Assembly: GCA_021158865.1 (NCBI GenBank)
Contig: JAGGSX010000029.1
Coordinates: 1-5,143, forward strand
DNA: 5,143 nt
Source of the DNA: Thermoplasmata archaeon
GTDB lineage: Archaea; Thermoplasmatota; E2; UBA202; JdFR-43
Reading direction: 5' to 3'
Numbering within the stretch: position 1 is the stretch's first letter; every line of letters starts with the position of its first letter. The position numbers and the translations under genes are program-made. The notes under the pieces are model-generated. The model made no database searches. It saw only the letters and a program-made list of their open reading frames with translations, and had not been told where the DNA came from. Of this stretch, positions 1 through 4,953 are shown one piece after another.

Positions 1-351
1 ACTCCTACAAAAGTTCAAAGATTCTATTTTTCCATTTGGATAAAGATTTGGAAACTTACTTTTATCAATTATGAAGGGATATATCCATCCTTTTATTTTA
101 TCTGCGCCTTTATGTCCACAAATAGAACAAATTTTATTTTTATTCTCTCTGAAACTCGTCCTGCCTGTAAGTTGCTTAAAAAAAGCATTAAAAAATTTTG
201 TCGCTTTGCCATTATTTTGGATTAAATATTCCAAAATTTTCTTTATTTGCTGTGGCGGATTTCTAATTTTGAATTCTGGTGGAATATTTTCTGGTTTAAG
301 ACTATTGTCCATTAAATAAGCTTCCCCATTTTGTAACCAATATTCAATCAT
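1..351 (-). CDS. Cas8-like large subunit of type I Cascade, N-terminal 117 residues (runs off the left edge)
   Basis: This reading frame stays open for 117 codons from ATG at 351 to the window edge, so it is partial at its 3' end. The start overlaps the cas6 stop as ATGA, and a purine-rich GAGGGAGGAGG lies just upstream, so the two genes are almost certainly one operon. The protein is hydrophilic. At residues 75-78 it has a Cys-Ser-Ile-Cys pair, followed by Gly-His and a GWIYPF segment, and at residue 115 another Cys that could open a second CxxC just past the edge. A CXXC-CXXC zinc-binding region about 70 residues in is a known mark of Cst1/Cas8a1-type and related Cas8 large subunits, and a large subunit is the usual neighbour of cas6. 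In such systems Cas8 recognises the PAM and helps recruit Cas3. The identity is inferred from the motif and the context; the fragment is too short to choose between Cas8a and Cas8b. Confidence 0.6.
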   Translation of the reverse strand, partial: MIEYWLQNGEAYLMDNSLKPENIPPEFKIRNPPQQIKKILEYLIQNNGKATKFFNAFFKQLTGRTSFRENKNKICSICGHKGADKIKGWIYPFIIDKSKFPNLYPNGKIESLNFCRS

Positions 352-1097
352 CCTCCTCCCTCGTCTGCCCTCCTGCTCCTTCCATTTGCCGCCTTCACCA
401 TGCCAAATCCCATGGAATTGCGTTCTCCAAAGCCTGCTTGATAACCAACGCTTAGCAATTCAGCGCTTCCTCTTGCTTTAAAAACCATTTCTGTGCAGCG
501 ATGATATGTATTCTTTATTTTGATTCGCTTTGGCTTTGCCTTTATAACTTTTATATTTATCTCCTTATTTTCTGGCTCTTTTCCATATAAAAGCTTGTAT
601 TTTTTAATCAAATTTCTCCCCAAATTTTCATAAAATTTTGGCTCATCTGGGTATAAGTCAATGATTTTGCGATAGCCATTGCTTCCTTTTACCGTTGTAA
701 CACTTATGGGCGAGAGAGTAACGAAAGTTTCTTCTCCCTCAATCTTCTTTTCTTTAAGAACTTCTATTAATGATATGGTAAAGGCAGCATTTTCAATCTC
801 CACTTCTGGCTTTTCCAACAATCCATTAACCAGTGCAGCAGCAATTTCTTTTCTTGGCGATGAAAATTTGAAAAATGTTGTTCCTTCAATTTTTATCTTA
901 TCTTCTTCAATTTTTCTTTTTTCTGCCATCAGCCTGCTGAAAGTAAAAAATTTTATTTTTCTTGGTTGATGCAGATAAAGGCTCAGCGTGGAATCACCGC
1001 GCTGAATACAACGATAAATCATGCTCGCAAGATGATAGGGATAATTAAGGGGCAAAATTTGAGGTTTTTCAGCCATTAAATATATTTTTAATCTCAA
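348..1097 (-). CDS. cas6: Cas6 CRISPR repeat endoribonuclease
   Basis: Cas6 cuts the repeat RNA of the CRISPR precursor transcript to make crRNAs with an 8-nt 5' handle. This 249-residue protein is of normal Cas6 length. It opens with the first beta-strand and helix typical of the family (RLKIYL, then LPLNYPYHLASMIY) and has FFTFSRL near residues 50-56. It ends with the glycine-rich RNA-binding loop GYQAGFGERNSMGFGMV at residues 218-234. Tyr28, His43 and nearby Lys47/Lys49 are candidate catalytic residues by position; this is inference. I start it at TTG 1097, not ATG 1112: the TTG gives the canonical MRLKIYL start and lies about 26 nt from a TATA-like box, so the upstream ATG may not be transcribed. 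The last 13 residues (ANGRSRRADEGGG) extend beyond the glycine loop, and their GC-rich codons double as the ribosome-binding site of the next gene. The family call is firm. Confidence 0.92.
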   Translation of the reverse strand: MRLKIYLMAEKPQILPLNYPYHLASMIYRCIQRGDSTLSLYLHQPRKIKFFTFSRLMAEKRKIEEDKIKIEGTTFFKFSSPRKEIAAALVNGLLEKPEVEIENAAFTISLIEVLKEKKIEGEETFVTLSPISVTTVKGSNGYRKIIDLYPDEPKFYENLGRNLIKKYKLLYGKEPENKEINIKVIKAKPKRIKIKNTYHRCTEMVFKARGSAELLSVGYQAGFGERNSMGFGMVKAANGRSRRADEGGG

Positions 1098-1118
1098 TAT
1101 ACTAAAATGCATAAACTG

Positions 1119-1130
1119 TTTTTAAAATTT
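1119..1130 (-). promoter_or_regulatory. TATA-like box for cas6-cas8
   Basis: On the minus strand AAATTTTAAAAA is centred near 1124. An archaeal transcript usually begins 24-27 nt downstream of the TATA centre, here near 1098, next to the proposed TTG start at 1097. A leaderless cas6 message would follow. No Shine-Dalgarno sequence is seen before either candidate start. Confidence 0.45.
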
Positions 1131-1174
1131 ACTTAAGCATTTGCTGGGTTTAGATGATGGTTTTGAGCATTGAT

Positions 1175-1930
1175 TTAATGAAAATATTTCCAGCAGCAAT
1201 TTTTATATTTCTTACCCGAGCCACATATACACGGATCATTCCTTCCTATTTTTGGCTTTCCGTAATTTATCTTGTAAAGGTAGCATAAATTCTCCTTGCT
1301 AAAATGCATCCATAGATCTTTTTTTCTTTCTTTTTCCCCTCCTTCCTTCCACATTTCATCCAACTCATTATTATGAAATACTGGAAAACATCCACCAACT
1401 TTTTCAACGAACATTTTGCACATTCTGTATATATCTACATTCCTTAATGATAACATGCGAGGTATGAGAAGACATATCAATTCTATCTCTTCATCTTTAT
1501 CAGCTTCTCTAATGAGTTTTTTGGTAAGCTCTACTAATTTTTCACTTGATCCTATCATTAGTAGGGCGCGATAGGCTGCATCTCTATTCCATATTCCATA
1601 ACTTCTGTCCATCACGATTTCTTCAATCTCTTCATAAAATTCCCCTCCAAAATTCGCCATAATGTGGCATAATTCTTCTGTTGTCCAATCCCCAAAATCA
1701 TTTTCTTTGATCAATTTTTTGAGAACTTCAAATGCTTCTTTGCTTCTCATTAAACCAAGAATATACAATGCGTGGATACCAAACCACTTATCACTTATTT
1801 CGTCAAAATGATCAAATTTTTCAAGTATAATCTTTGGAGTATCTTCTCTTTTTATTGCCTCCTTTATTATATCAACATCAACCATTAAACCTTTCCTTGC
1901 GATCTCCACCAGTAAATTTTCTGTGTCCAT
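1175..1930 (-). CDS. HEAT-like alpha-helical protein with C-terminal SEC-C zinc motif
   Basis: This 251-residue protein has two recognisable parts. Residues 1 to about 180 are helix-rich and arranged like HEAT/armadillo-type repeats (for example SDKWFGIHALYILGLMRSKEAFEVL and IWNRDAAYRALLMIG), as in DUF1186-like proteins. The C-terminus, GRNDPCICGSGKKYKNCC, is a textbook SEC-C motif with Cys234, Cys236, Cys245 and Cys246 (CxCx8CC), which binds zinc in SecA and in many stand-alone proteins. A charged linker (KEGGEKERKKD) joins the parts. No catalytic motif is visible, so an adaptor or interaction role is the most that can be inferred. The gene lies between cas6 and the divergent MNT/HEPN pair, has its own TATA-like box and stops 77 bp before the cas6 start. 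It is not a standard cas gene. The domain call is firm and the function unknown. Confidence 0.85.
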   Translation of the reverse strand: MDTENLLVEIARKGLMVDVDIIKEAIKREDTPKIILEKFDHFDEISDKWFGIHALYILGLMRSKEAFEVLKKLIKENDFGDWTTEELCHIMANFGGEFYEEIEEIVMDRSYGIWNRDAAYRALLMIGSSEKLVELTKKLIREADKDEEIELICLLIPRMLSLRNVDIYRMCKMFVEKVGGCFPVFHNNELDEMWKEGGEKERKKDLWMHFSKENLCYLYKINYGKPKIGRNDPCICGSGKKYKNCCWKYFH

Positions 1931-1948
1931 GATTTAATATTACACAAG

Positions 1949-1960
1949 CCTTAAATTCTT
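1949..1960 (-). promoter_or_regulatory. TATA-like box for the SEC-C gene
   Basis: AAGAATTTAAGG on the minus strand is centred about 25 nt before ATG 1930, the right distance for a leaderless archaeal transcript starting at or next to the ATG. It diverges from the MNT promoter across a 131-bp gap. Confidence 0.35.
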
Positions 1961-2000
1961 TTTCCACATGATCTGATTCCTTAGATAAGATGGAAAAATT

Positions 2001-2061
2001 ATAACATTTGTTTTTTAAAAATAACAATTTTTATAAATGTTTTTTATATATAACAATTGTT
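2001..2061. promoter_or_regulatory. Three ATAACA-type operator candidates ahead of the MNT gene
   Basis: Three near-identical 12-mers occur here: ATAACATTTGTT at 2001-2012, ATAACAATTTTT at 2021-2032 and ATAACAATTGTT at 2050-2061. The last lies in a perfect 12-bp palindrome, TAACAATTGTTA (2051-2062), that runs into the start codon. Copy 2 overlaps the left part of the TATA-like box and copy 3 covers the expected transcription start, so a protein bound here would block transcription. Centre spacings are 20 and 29 bp, roughly two and three helical turns. The winged-helix domain of the downstream MNT protein is the obvious candidate ligand, as in other self-regulated toxin-antitoxin operons. The repeats are visible; the binding is inferred. 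AT-rich DNA makes some such matches by chance. Confidence 0.5.
2028..2038 (+). promoter_or_regulatory. TATA-like box for the MNT-HEPN-cas4-cas1-cas2 operon
   Basis: TTTTTATAAAT is centred about 28 nt before ATG 2062, so transcription should begin within one or two bases of the start codon. A second A/T run (TTTTTATATATA, 2041-2051) is too close to the ATG to be the main box. Confidence 0.5.
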
Positions 2062-2610
2062 ATGAAATTTGATACAACATTATGGAAAGTCCTGCATTAT
2101 TTTTTCAACCATCCTTATGATGAAATTTATTTACGTGAGCTTGCAAAGAAAGCAAATGTGAGTGTATTTTCTGCAAAAAAGGCAATAGATGAGCTAATCA
2201 AAGAAAAAATTTTAATAGAAATAAAAAGGGGAAAGATGAGATATGTTAAAGCAAATACAAGCAATTTATTTTTTCGTCATTTGAAAATAGCATTCTCAAT
2301 TAAAAAAATTGAGGAAAGTGGGCTAATAGAATATTTGATAAAAAATATTCCCGCAATTCATTCCATAATTCTATTTGGTTCAATGGCAAGAGGAGAAGAT
2401 GATGAAAATAGTGATGTTGATTTGCTTGTCATCGGGCAAAGAAAAAAACTGGATTTAAGCAAATTTGAAAAGAAAGTTGGAAGAGAAATAAGAGCAATAA
2501 TTATGAAATGGGGAGAATGGAGGATAAAAGCAAAAGAAGACAAAGCATTTTATATTGAAATCACAACAAATGGGATTGTTTTATATGGGAATATGCCAGT
2601 GATAGAATGA
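2062..2610 (+). CDS. Winged-helix MNT-type nucleotidyltransferase (antitoxin partner of HEPN)
   Basis: This 182-residue protein joins two domains. Residues 5-63 form a winged helix-turn-helix (IYLRELAKKANVSVFSAKKAIDELIKEKIL, then a basic wing KRGKMRYVKA). Residues 88 to about 180 are a minimal nucleotidyltransferase with the signature GSMARGEDDENSDVDLLV: Gly106-Ser107 and the metal-binding Asp118 and Asp120. I see no clear third catalytic carboxylate where GREIRAIIM replaces it. In studied HEPN/MNT pairs the MNT protein silences the HEPN RNase by transferring AMP to a tyrosine; that activity is inferred here. The start is ATG 2062. The frame is open 54 bp further upstream, but that stretch is A/T-rich promoter with operator-like repeats. 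Its stop overlaps the HEPN start as ATGA, so the two are translationally coupled. The winged helix suggests that it also represses its own operon. Confidence 0.88.
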   Translation: MKFDTTLWKVLHYFFNHPYDEIYLRELAKKANVSVFSAKKAIDELIKEKILIEIKRGKMRYVKANTSNLFFRHLKIAFSIKKIEESGLIEYLIKNIPAIHSIILFGSMARGEDDENSDVDLLVIGQRKKLDLSKFEKKVGREIRAIIMKWGEWRIKAKEDKAFYIEITTNGIVLYGNMPVIE

Positions 2611-3029
2611 ATGTAGAAGAATGCTTTAAAAAAAGATTATTGAGAAAAATATCGCCAGATGATGAAAAAGCAAGCCAATCAATAAAAATGGCAGAAGAAA
2701 AATTGAATATGGCAAAAATGGCATTAGAAAAAGAATTTTTTGATGCATGTATAATATATGCATACACTTCCATGTTTCATTCTGCCAGAGCCTTGCTTTA
2801 TAAAGATGGCATACAGGAAAAAAGCCATGTTTGCATCATTGCCTACCTGATGGAAAATTATGGGGGCAAGATTCCTTATTACCTTATAAATTCTCTCGAT
2901 GCATTCAGAAGGGAAAGACACGAAGCATTATATGGCTTGGAATTTTATGCAGGCAAAGAAGATGTAAGCATTGCCATTAAAGATGCTGAAGAATTTATTA
3001 AAGTGGTAAAGAGGATTTTGAATGCTTAG
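2607..3029 (+). CDS. HEPN-domain protein, putative RNase toxin of the HEPN/MNT pair
   Basis: This 140-residue all-helical protein matches the HEPN family that pairs with MNT nucleotidyltransferases. Helices with the pattern SIKMAEEKLNMAKMALEKEFFDACIIYAYTSMFHSARALLY fill residues 25-65. The motif region is FRRERHEALYG, with Arg101, Arg102, Arg104, His105 and Tyr109. Classical HEPN RNases carry R-x4-6-H, and HepT carries RX4HXY with the tyrosine as AMP acceptor. Here the longest Arg-His spacing is R-x3-H and the tyrosine is four residues after His, so the motif is a variant and RNase activity is uncertain. A GTGAT Shine-Dalgarno-like stretch lies three bases before the start, inside the MNT gene. 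The 3' end overlaps cas4 by 8 bp, placing this gene in one operon with the adaptation genes. The family call is firm; activity is inferred. Confidence 0.85.
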   Translation: MNVEECFKKRLLRKISPDDEKASQSIKMAEEKLNMAKMALEKEFFDACIIYAYTSMFHSARALLYKDGIQEKSHVCIIAYLMENYGGKIPYYLINSLDAFRRERHEALYGLEFYAGKEDVSIAIKDAEEFIKVVKRILNA

Positions 3030-3522
3030 CTCAGAGCTATTATTTACGGGAACACAGGTGAATTACTACTTCATATGTCATCGTAAACTCTGGCTTTTCA
3101 GCCATAACATAGGAATGGAAAGAGAAAGTGAGGAAGTAGCTATAGGAAAATTTTTGCAGCAGAAATCATATGAAAGGATGGAAAAAGATATTTTGATTGA
3201 TAGAATCGCCTTTGATTTTATTGAAAGAGGAGGAAAAATAATTATACATGAGGTAAAGAAATCTAAAAAGATGGAAAAAGCTCATGTATATCAACTCCTT
3301 TACTACATTTATTATCTCGAGAAGAAAGGGATAGAAGCAGAAGGAATGATTAATTATCCATTGGCAAGACAAGTCAAAAGAATAAAGCTGGAAAATGAGC
3401 AAAAAATGGAGGCTATCTTAGAAGAAATAAATAGAATAGTGGCGATGGAGGAGCCGCCGCCCGCGCAACGAAAAGCGTATTGCAAGAGATGTGCCTATTA
3501 TGAATTTTGCTGGGGTGATTGA
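3022..3522 (+). CDS. cas4: Cas4 RecB-like exonuclease for spacer acquisition
   Basis: Cas4 trims prespacer ends and helps choose PAM and orientation with Cas1-Cas2. The protein is 166 residues, normal for Cas4. It shows the N-terminal iron-sulfur Cys19 in YFICHRKLWLF and three C-terminal cysteines, Cys154, Cys157 and Cys163, in YCKRCAYYEFCW, completing the [4Fe-4S] set. The nuclease motifs are Asp65 in FDFIERGG, Glu77 and Lys79 in HEVKKS, and Gln91 in YQLLYYIYYL. Motif I is changed: where Cas4 proteins normally read GK(L/F)xHExxY, this one reads GKFLQQKSY, with Gln46 in the place of the metal-binding His. Nuclease activity could therefore be reduced. The start at 3022 lies inside the HEPN gene (8-bp overlap) with GAGGA six bases upstream. 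The family is certain; full activity is not. Confidence 0.93.
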   Translation: MLSSELLFTGTQVNYYFICHRKLWLFSHNIGMERESEEVAIGKFLQQKSYERMEKDILIDRIAFDFIERGGKIIIHEVKKSKKMEKAHVYQLLYYIYYLEKKGIEAEGMINYPLARQVKRIKLENEQKMEAILEEINRIVAMEEPPPAQRKAYCKRCAYYEFCWGD

Positions 3523-3562
3523 ATTTAATGAAAGATTTAAAATGAGACAGGATATCAATTGA
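3512..3562 (+). other. Relay of two mini-ORFs linking cas4 to cas1
   Basis: A strong Shine-Dalgarno-like GGGGTGAT (3512-3519) lies in the last codons of cas4, eight bases before ATG 3528. That ATG opens MKDLK-stop (3528-3545). Its stop overlaps ATG 3542 as ATGA, opening MRQDIN-stop (3542-3562). That stop overlaps the cas1 ATG as TGATG. Neither frame matches cas1. The arrangement could couple cas1 translation to cas4. Chance is possible in A/T-rich DNA, and a TATA-like TTTAAAA (3536-3542), 23 nt before the cas1 ATG, offers an alternative leaderless start. Confidence 0.35.
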
Positions 3563-4566
3563 TGAAGAGCAACTATTACATTACCGTAAATGCGGTTATG
3601 GAAAGAGAGCATAATACCATCTATTTGTTTTATAAGAATAACGAGGGTGAAAATGAGAAAAGAATAATTCCTGTTGAAAAAATATATACCATATATTGCT
3701 ATGGAAATGTAACCATAAAATCTGGAGCCCTCGCTTATCTCATGAAGCATGGTATCGTAGTTCACTTCTTCAATAAGTATGGCTTTTATGAAGGAAGTTT
3801 TTATCCCCGCCAGAAGCTTTTATCAGGTGATTTGCTCATAAAACAGGCTCAACATTATCTGGATTATGAAAAGAGAATGGAACTGGCAAGAGAATTTGTC
3901 AAGGGAGCTATAGGAAATATTTTGGTTAATCTGAAATATTATGAGAGAGCCAATAAGGATGTTAATGAAGAAATAAAAACAATGGAAGACTCGCTGCATA
4001 GCTTGGAAGAAATAAATGATATAAAACAACTCATGGCAATAGAAGGAAATGCAAGAGAAGCATATTATCAGGCTTTCGACAAAATTTTGCCGCCTGTCTT
4101 CCATTTTGACAGGCGGAGCAGGCAGCCACCAGCGAACAGAATAAATGCATTGATTAGTTTTGGTAACTCGCTTGTATATTCAAGTTGCTTAACTGAGATA
4201 TATAACACGCAACTGAATCCAACTATAAGCTATTTGCATGAGCCATCTGAAAGAAGATTTTCTTTGTCTTTAGATATAGCAGAAGTGTTTAAACCATTGT
4301 TGGCAGACAGAGTAATATTCAAACTTGTACAGAAGAAAATTATATCTGAAAATGATTTTAGGCTGGAATTAAATTCTTGTCTTCTTAACAATAATGGTAA
4401 GAAAAAATTTTTGCATGAATATGATGCAAAATTAAAAACGACAATAAAGCATAGAGGACTTAGAAGAAATATATCATATCAACGTTTAATAAGGCTGGAA
4501 TGTTATAAGTTGATTAAACACTTGCTTGGGATGAATCCATACAAAGCCTTCAAAATATGGTGGTAA
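3562..4566 (+). CDS. cas1: Cas1 CRISPR integrase
   Basis: Cas1 joins prespacer DNA into the leader end of the array as a complex with Cas2. The protein is 334 residues, typical of type I-B Cas1. The N-terminal beta domain covers roughly residues 1-80 (MKSNYYITVNAVMER, IPVEKIYTIYCYGNVTIKSGALAYL). The helical catalytic domain contains Glu161 in AIEGNAREAYY, His226 in YLHEPSERRFSL, and Asp238 and Glu241 in LDIAEVFKP, which together supply the conserved metal site. The RSRQPPANRINALISFGNSL block is also standard. I start at ATG 3562, which gives the usual MKxxYYI opening; a TTG three bases earlier is possible. The part encoding PPVFHFDRRSRQPP is unusually GC-rich and forms a 9-bp inverted repeat, yet protein length there matches the family. 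Cas2 follows after one base. Confidence 0.97.
   Translation: MKSNYYITVNAVMEREHNTIYLFYKNNEGENEKRIIPVEKIYTIYCYGNVTIKSGALAYLMKHGIVVHFFNKYGFYEGSFYPRQKLLSGDLLIKQAQHYLDYEKRMELAREFVKGAIGNILVNLKYYERANKDVNEEIKTMEDSLHSLEEINDIKQLMAIEGNAREAYYQAFDKILPPVFHFDRRSRQPPANRINALISFGNSLVYSSCLTEIYNTQLNPTISYLHEPSERRFSLSLDIAEVFKPLLADRVIFKLVQKKIISENDFRLELNSCLLNNNGKKKFLHEYDAKLKTTIKHRGLRRNISYQRLIRLECYKLIKHLLGMNPYKAFKIWW
4090..4116. repeat. GC-rich 9-bp inverted repeat inside cas1
   Basis: CCGCCTGTC (4090-4098) and GACAGGCGG (4108-4116) are perfect reverse complements separated by a 9-base loop, TTCCATTTT, and followed by AGCAGGCAGCC. The island stands out from the A/T-rich gene around it. It encodes conserved Cas1 sequence without a length change, so it need not be an insertion. 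Confidence 0.6.
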
Positions 4567-4567
4567 A

Positions 4568-4831
4568 ATGTATGTTATAATAGTTTATGATGTAAATGTG
4601 GAAAGAGTTAGCAAGGTATGTTATTTTCTACGGCAATATTTAAATTGGATTCAAAACTCGGTTTTCGAAGGAGAAGTAACCAAAGCAGAACTTTTTAAGA
4701 TAAAAAATGGCTTAAAAAGAATGATAAACGAGCAAGAAGACTCAATAATAATTTACAAAATGCGAAGCCGCCATTCTTTTGAGAAGGAATGTATAGGAGC
4801 AGAAAAATCTGATATCTCTACAATAATATGA
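4568..4831 (+). CDS. cas2: Cas2 adaptation-complex subunit
   Basis: Cas2 forms the dimeric core that bridges two Cas1 dimers during spacer integration. The protein is 87 residues, normal for Cas2. It begins with the ferredoxin-fold strand MYVIIVYDVN, with Asp8 at the conserved first-strand position, followed by the VERVSKVCYFLRQYLNWIQNSVFEGEVT helix and strand typical of the family. The third strand is SIIIYKMRS and the tail is hydrophilic. GGTGG lies four bases before the ATG and only one base separates it from the cas1 stop, so the two are co-translated. It is the last gene before the CRISPR leader. Confidence 0.95.
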   Translation: MYVIIVYDVNVERVSKVCYFLRQYLNWIQNSVFEGEVTKAELFKIKNGLKRMINEQEDSIIIYKMRSRHSFEKECIGAEKSDISTII

Positions 4832-4953
4832 GAATCGTGGATATACAATTATGCAATCCATTTATAAGCTTTCACGACACCTCTTTATGAAAAGACATAT
4901 AAAAATTAAACAATTTCAATAATGAAAAGAAAAATCTCTCCAGATAAGCTACG
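4832..4953 (+). promoter_or_regulatory. CRISPR leader with array promoter
   Basis: The 122 bp between the cas2 stop and the first repeat are A/T-rich and hold no gene. ATATAAAAAT at 4897-4906, preceded by purine-rich GAAAAGAC, is a good archaeal TATA-like box. It predicts a transcript beginning near 4926, about 28 nt before the first repeat. The region also lies where Cas1-Cas2 would add new spacers. No protein-binding site can be named from sequence alone. Confidence 0.65.

Noticed and set aside
71..319. Plus-strand open frame of 82 codons
   Set aside because: It is antisense to the Cas8-like gene, which has a strong ribosome-binding site, an operon overlap with cas6 and a CxxC zinc motif. 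The plus-strand product is low-complexity and hydrophobic.
679..969. Plus-strand open frame of 96 codons
   Set aside because: It lies wholly inside cas6 on the opposite strand, has no family features and is Ser/Phe-rich as expected of an antisense shadow.
2008..2061. 18-residue N-terminal extension of the MNT protein
   Set aside because: This stretch holds the TATA-like box and two of the operator-like repeats. The extension is low-complexity, and the family-like sequence begins at ATG 2062.
3559..3561. TTG start for cas1
   Set aside because: The adjacent ATG at 3562 gives the usual MKxxYYI opening of Cas1 and overlaps the preceding mini-ORF stop as TGATG.
3418..3765. Minus-strand open frame of 115 codons across the cas4-cas1 junction
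   Set aside because: It is antisense to two firmly identified cas genes and encodes an Ile/Tyr/Phe-rich product without recognisable motifs.
3823..4104. Minus-strand open frame of 93 codons inside cas1
   Set aside because: It is a shadow of cas1; its composition mirrors the A/T-rich sense codons and no domain is visible.
4090..4116. Intrinsic terminator within cas1
   Set aside because: The stem-loop is not followed by a T-run and lies mid-gene; cas1 and cas2 continue downstream.
4832..4953. A divergent extra repeat within the leader
   Set aside because: CAATTTCAATAATGAAA loosely recalls the repeat's end, but no contiguous match to the repeat of useful length exists there.
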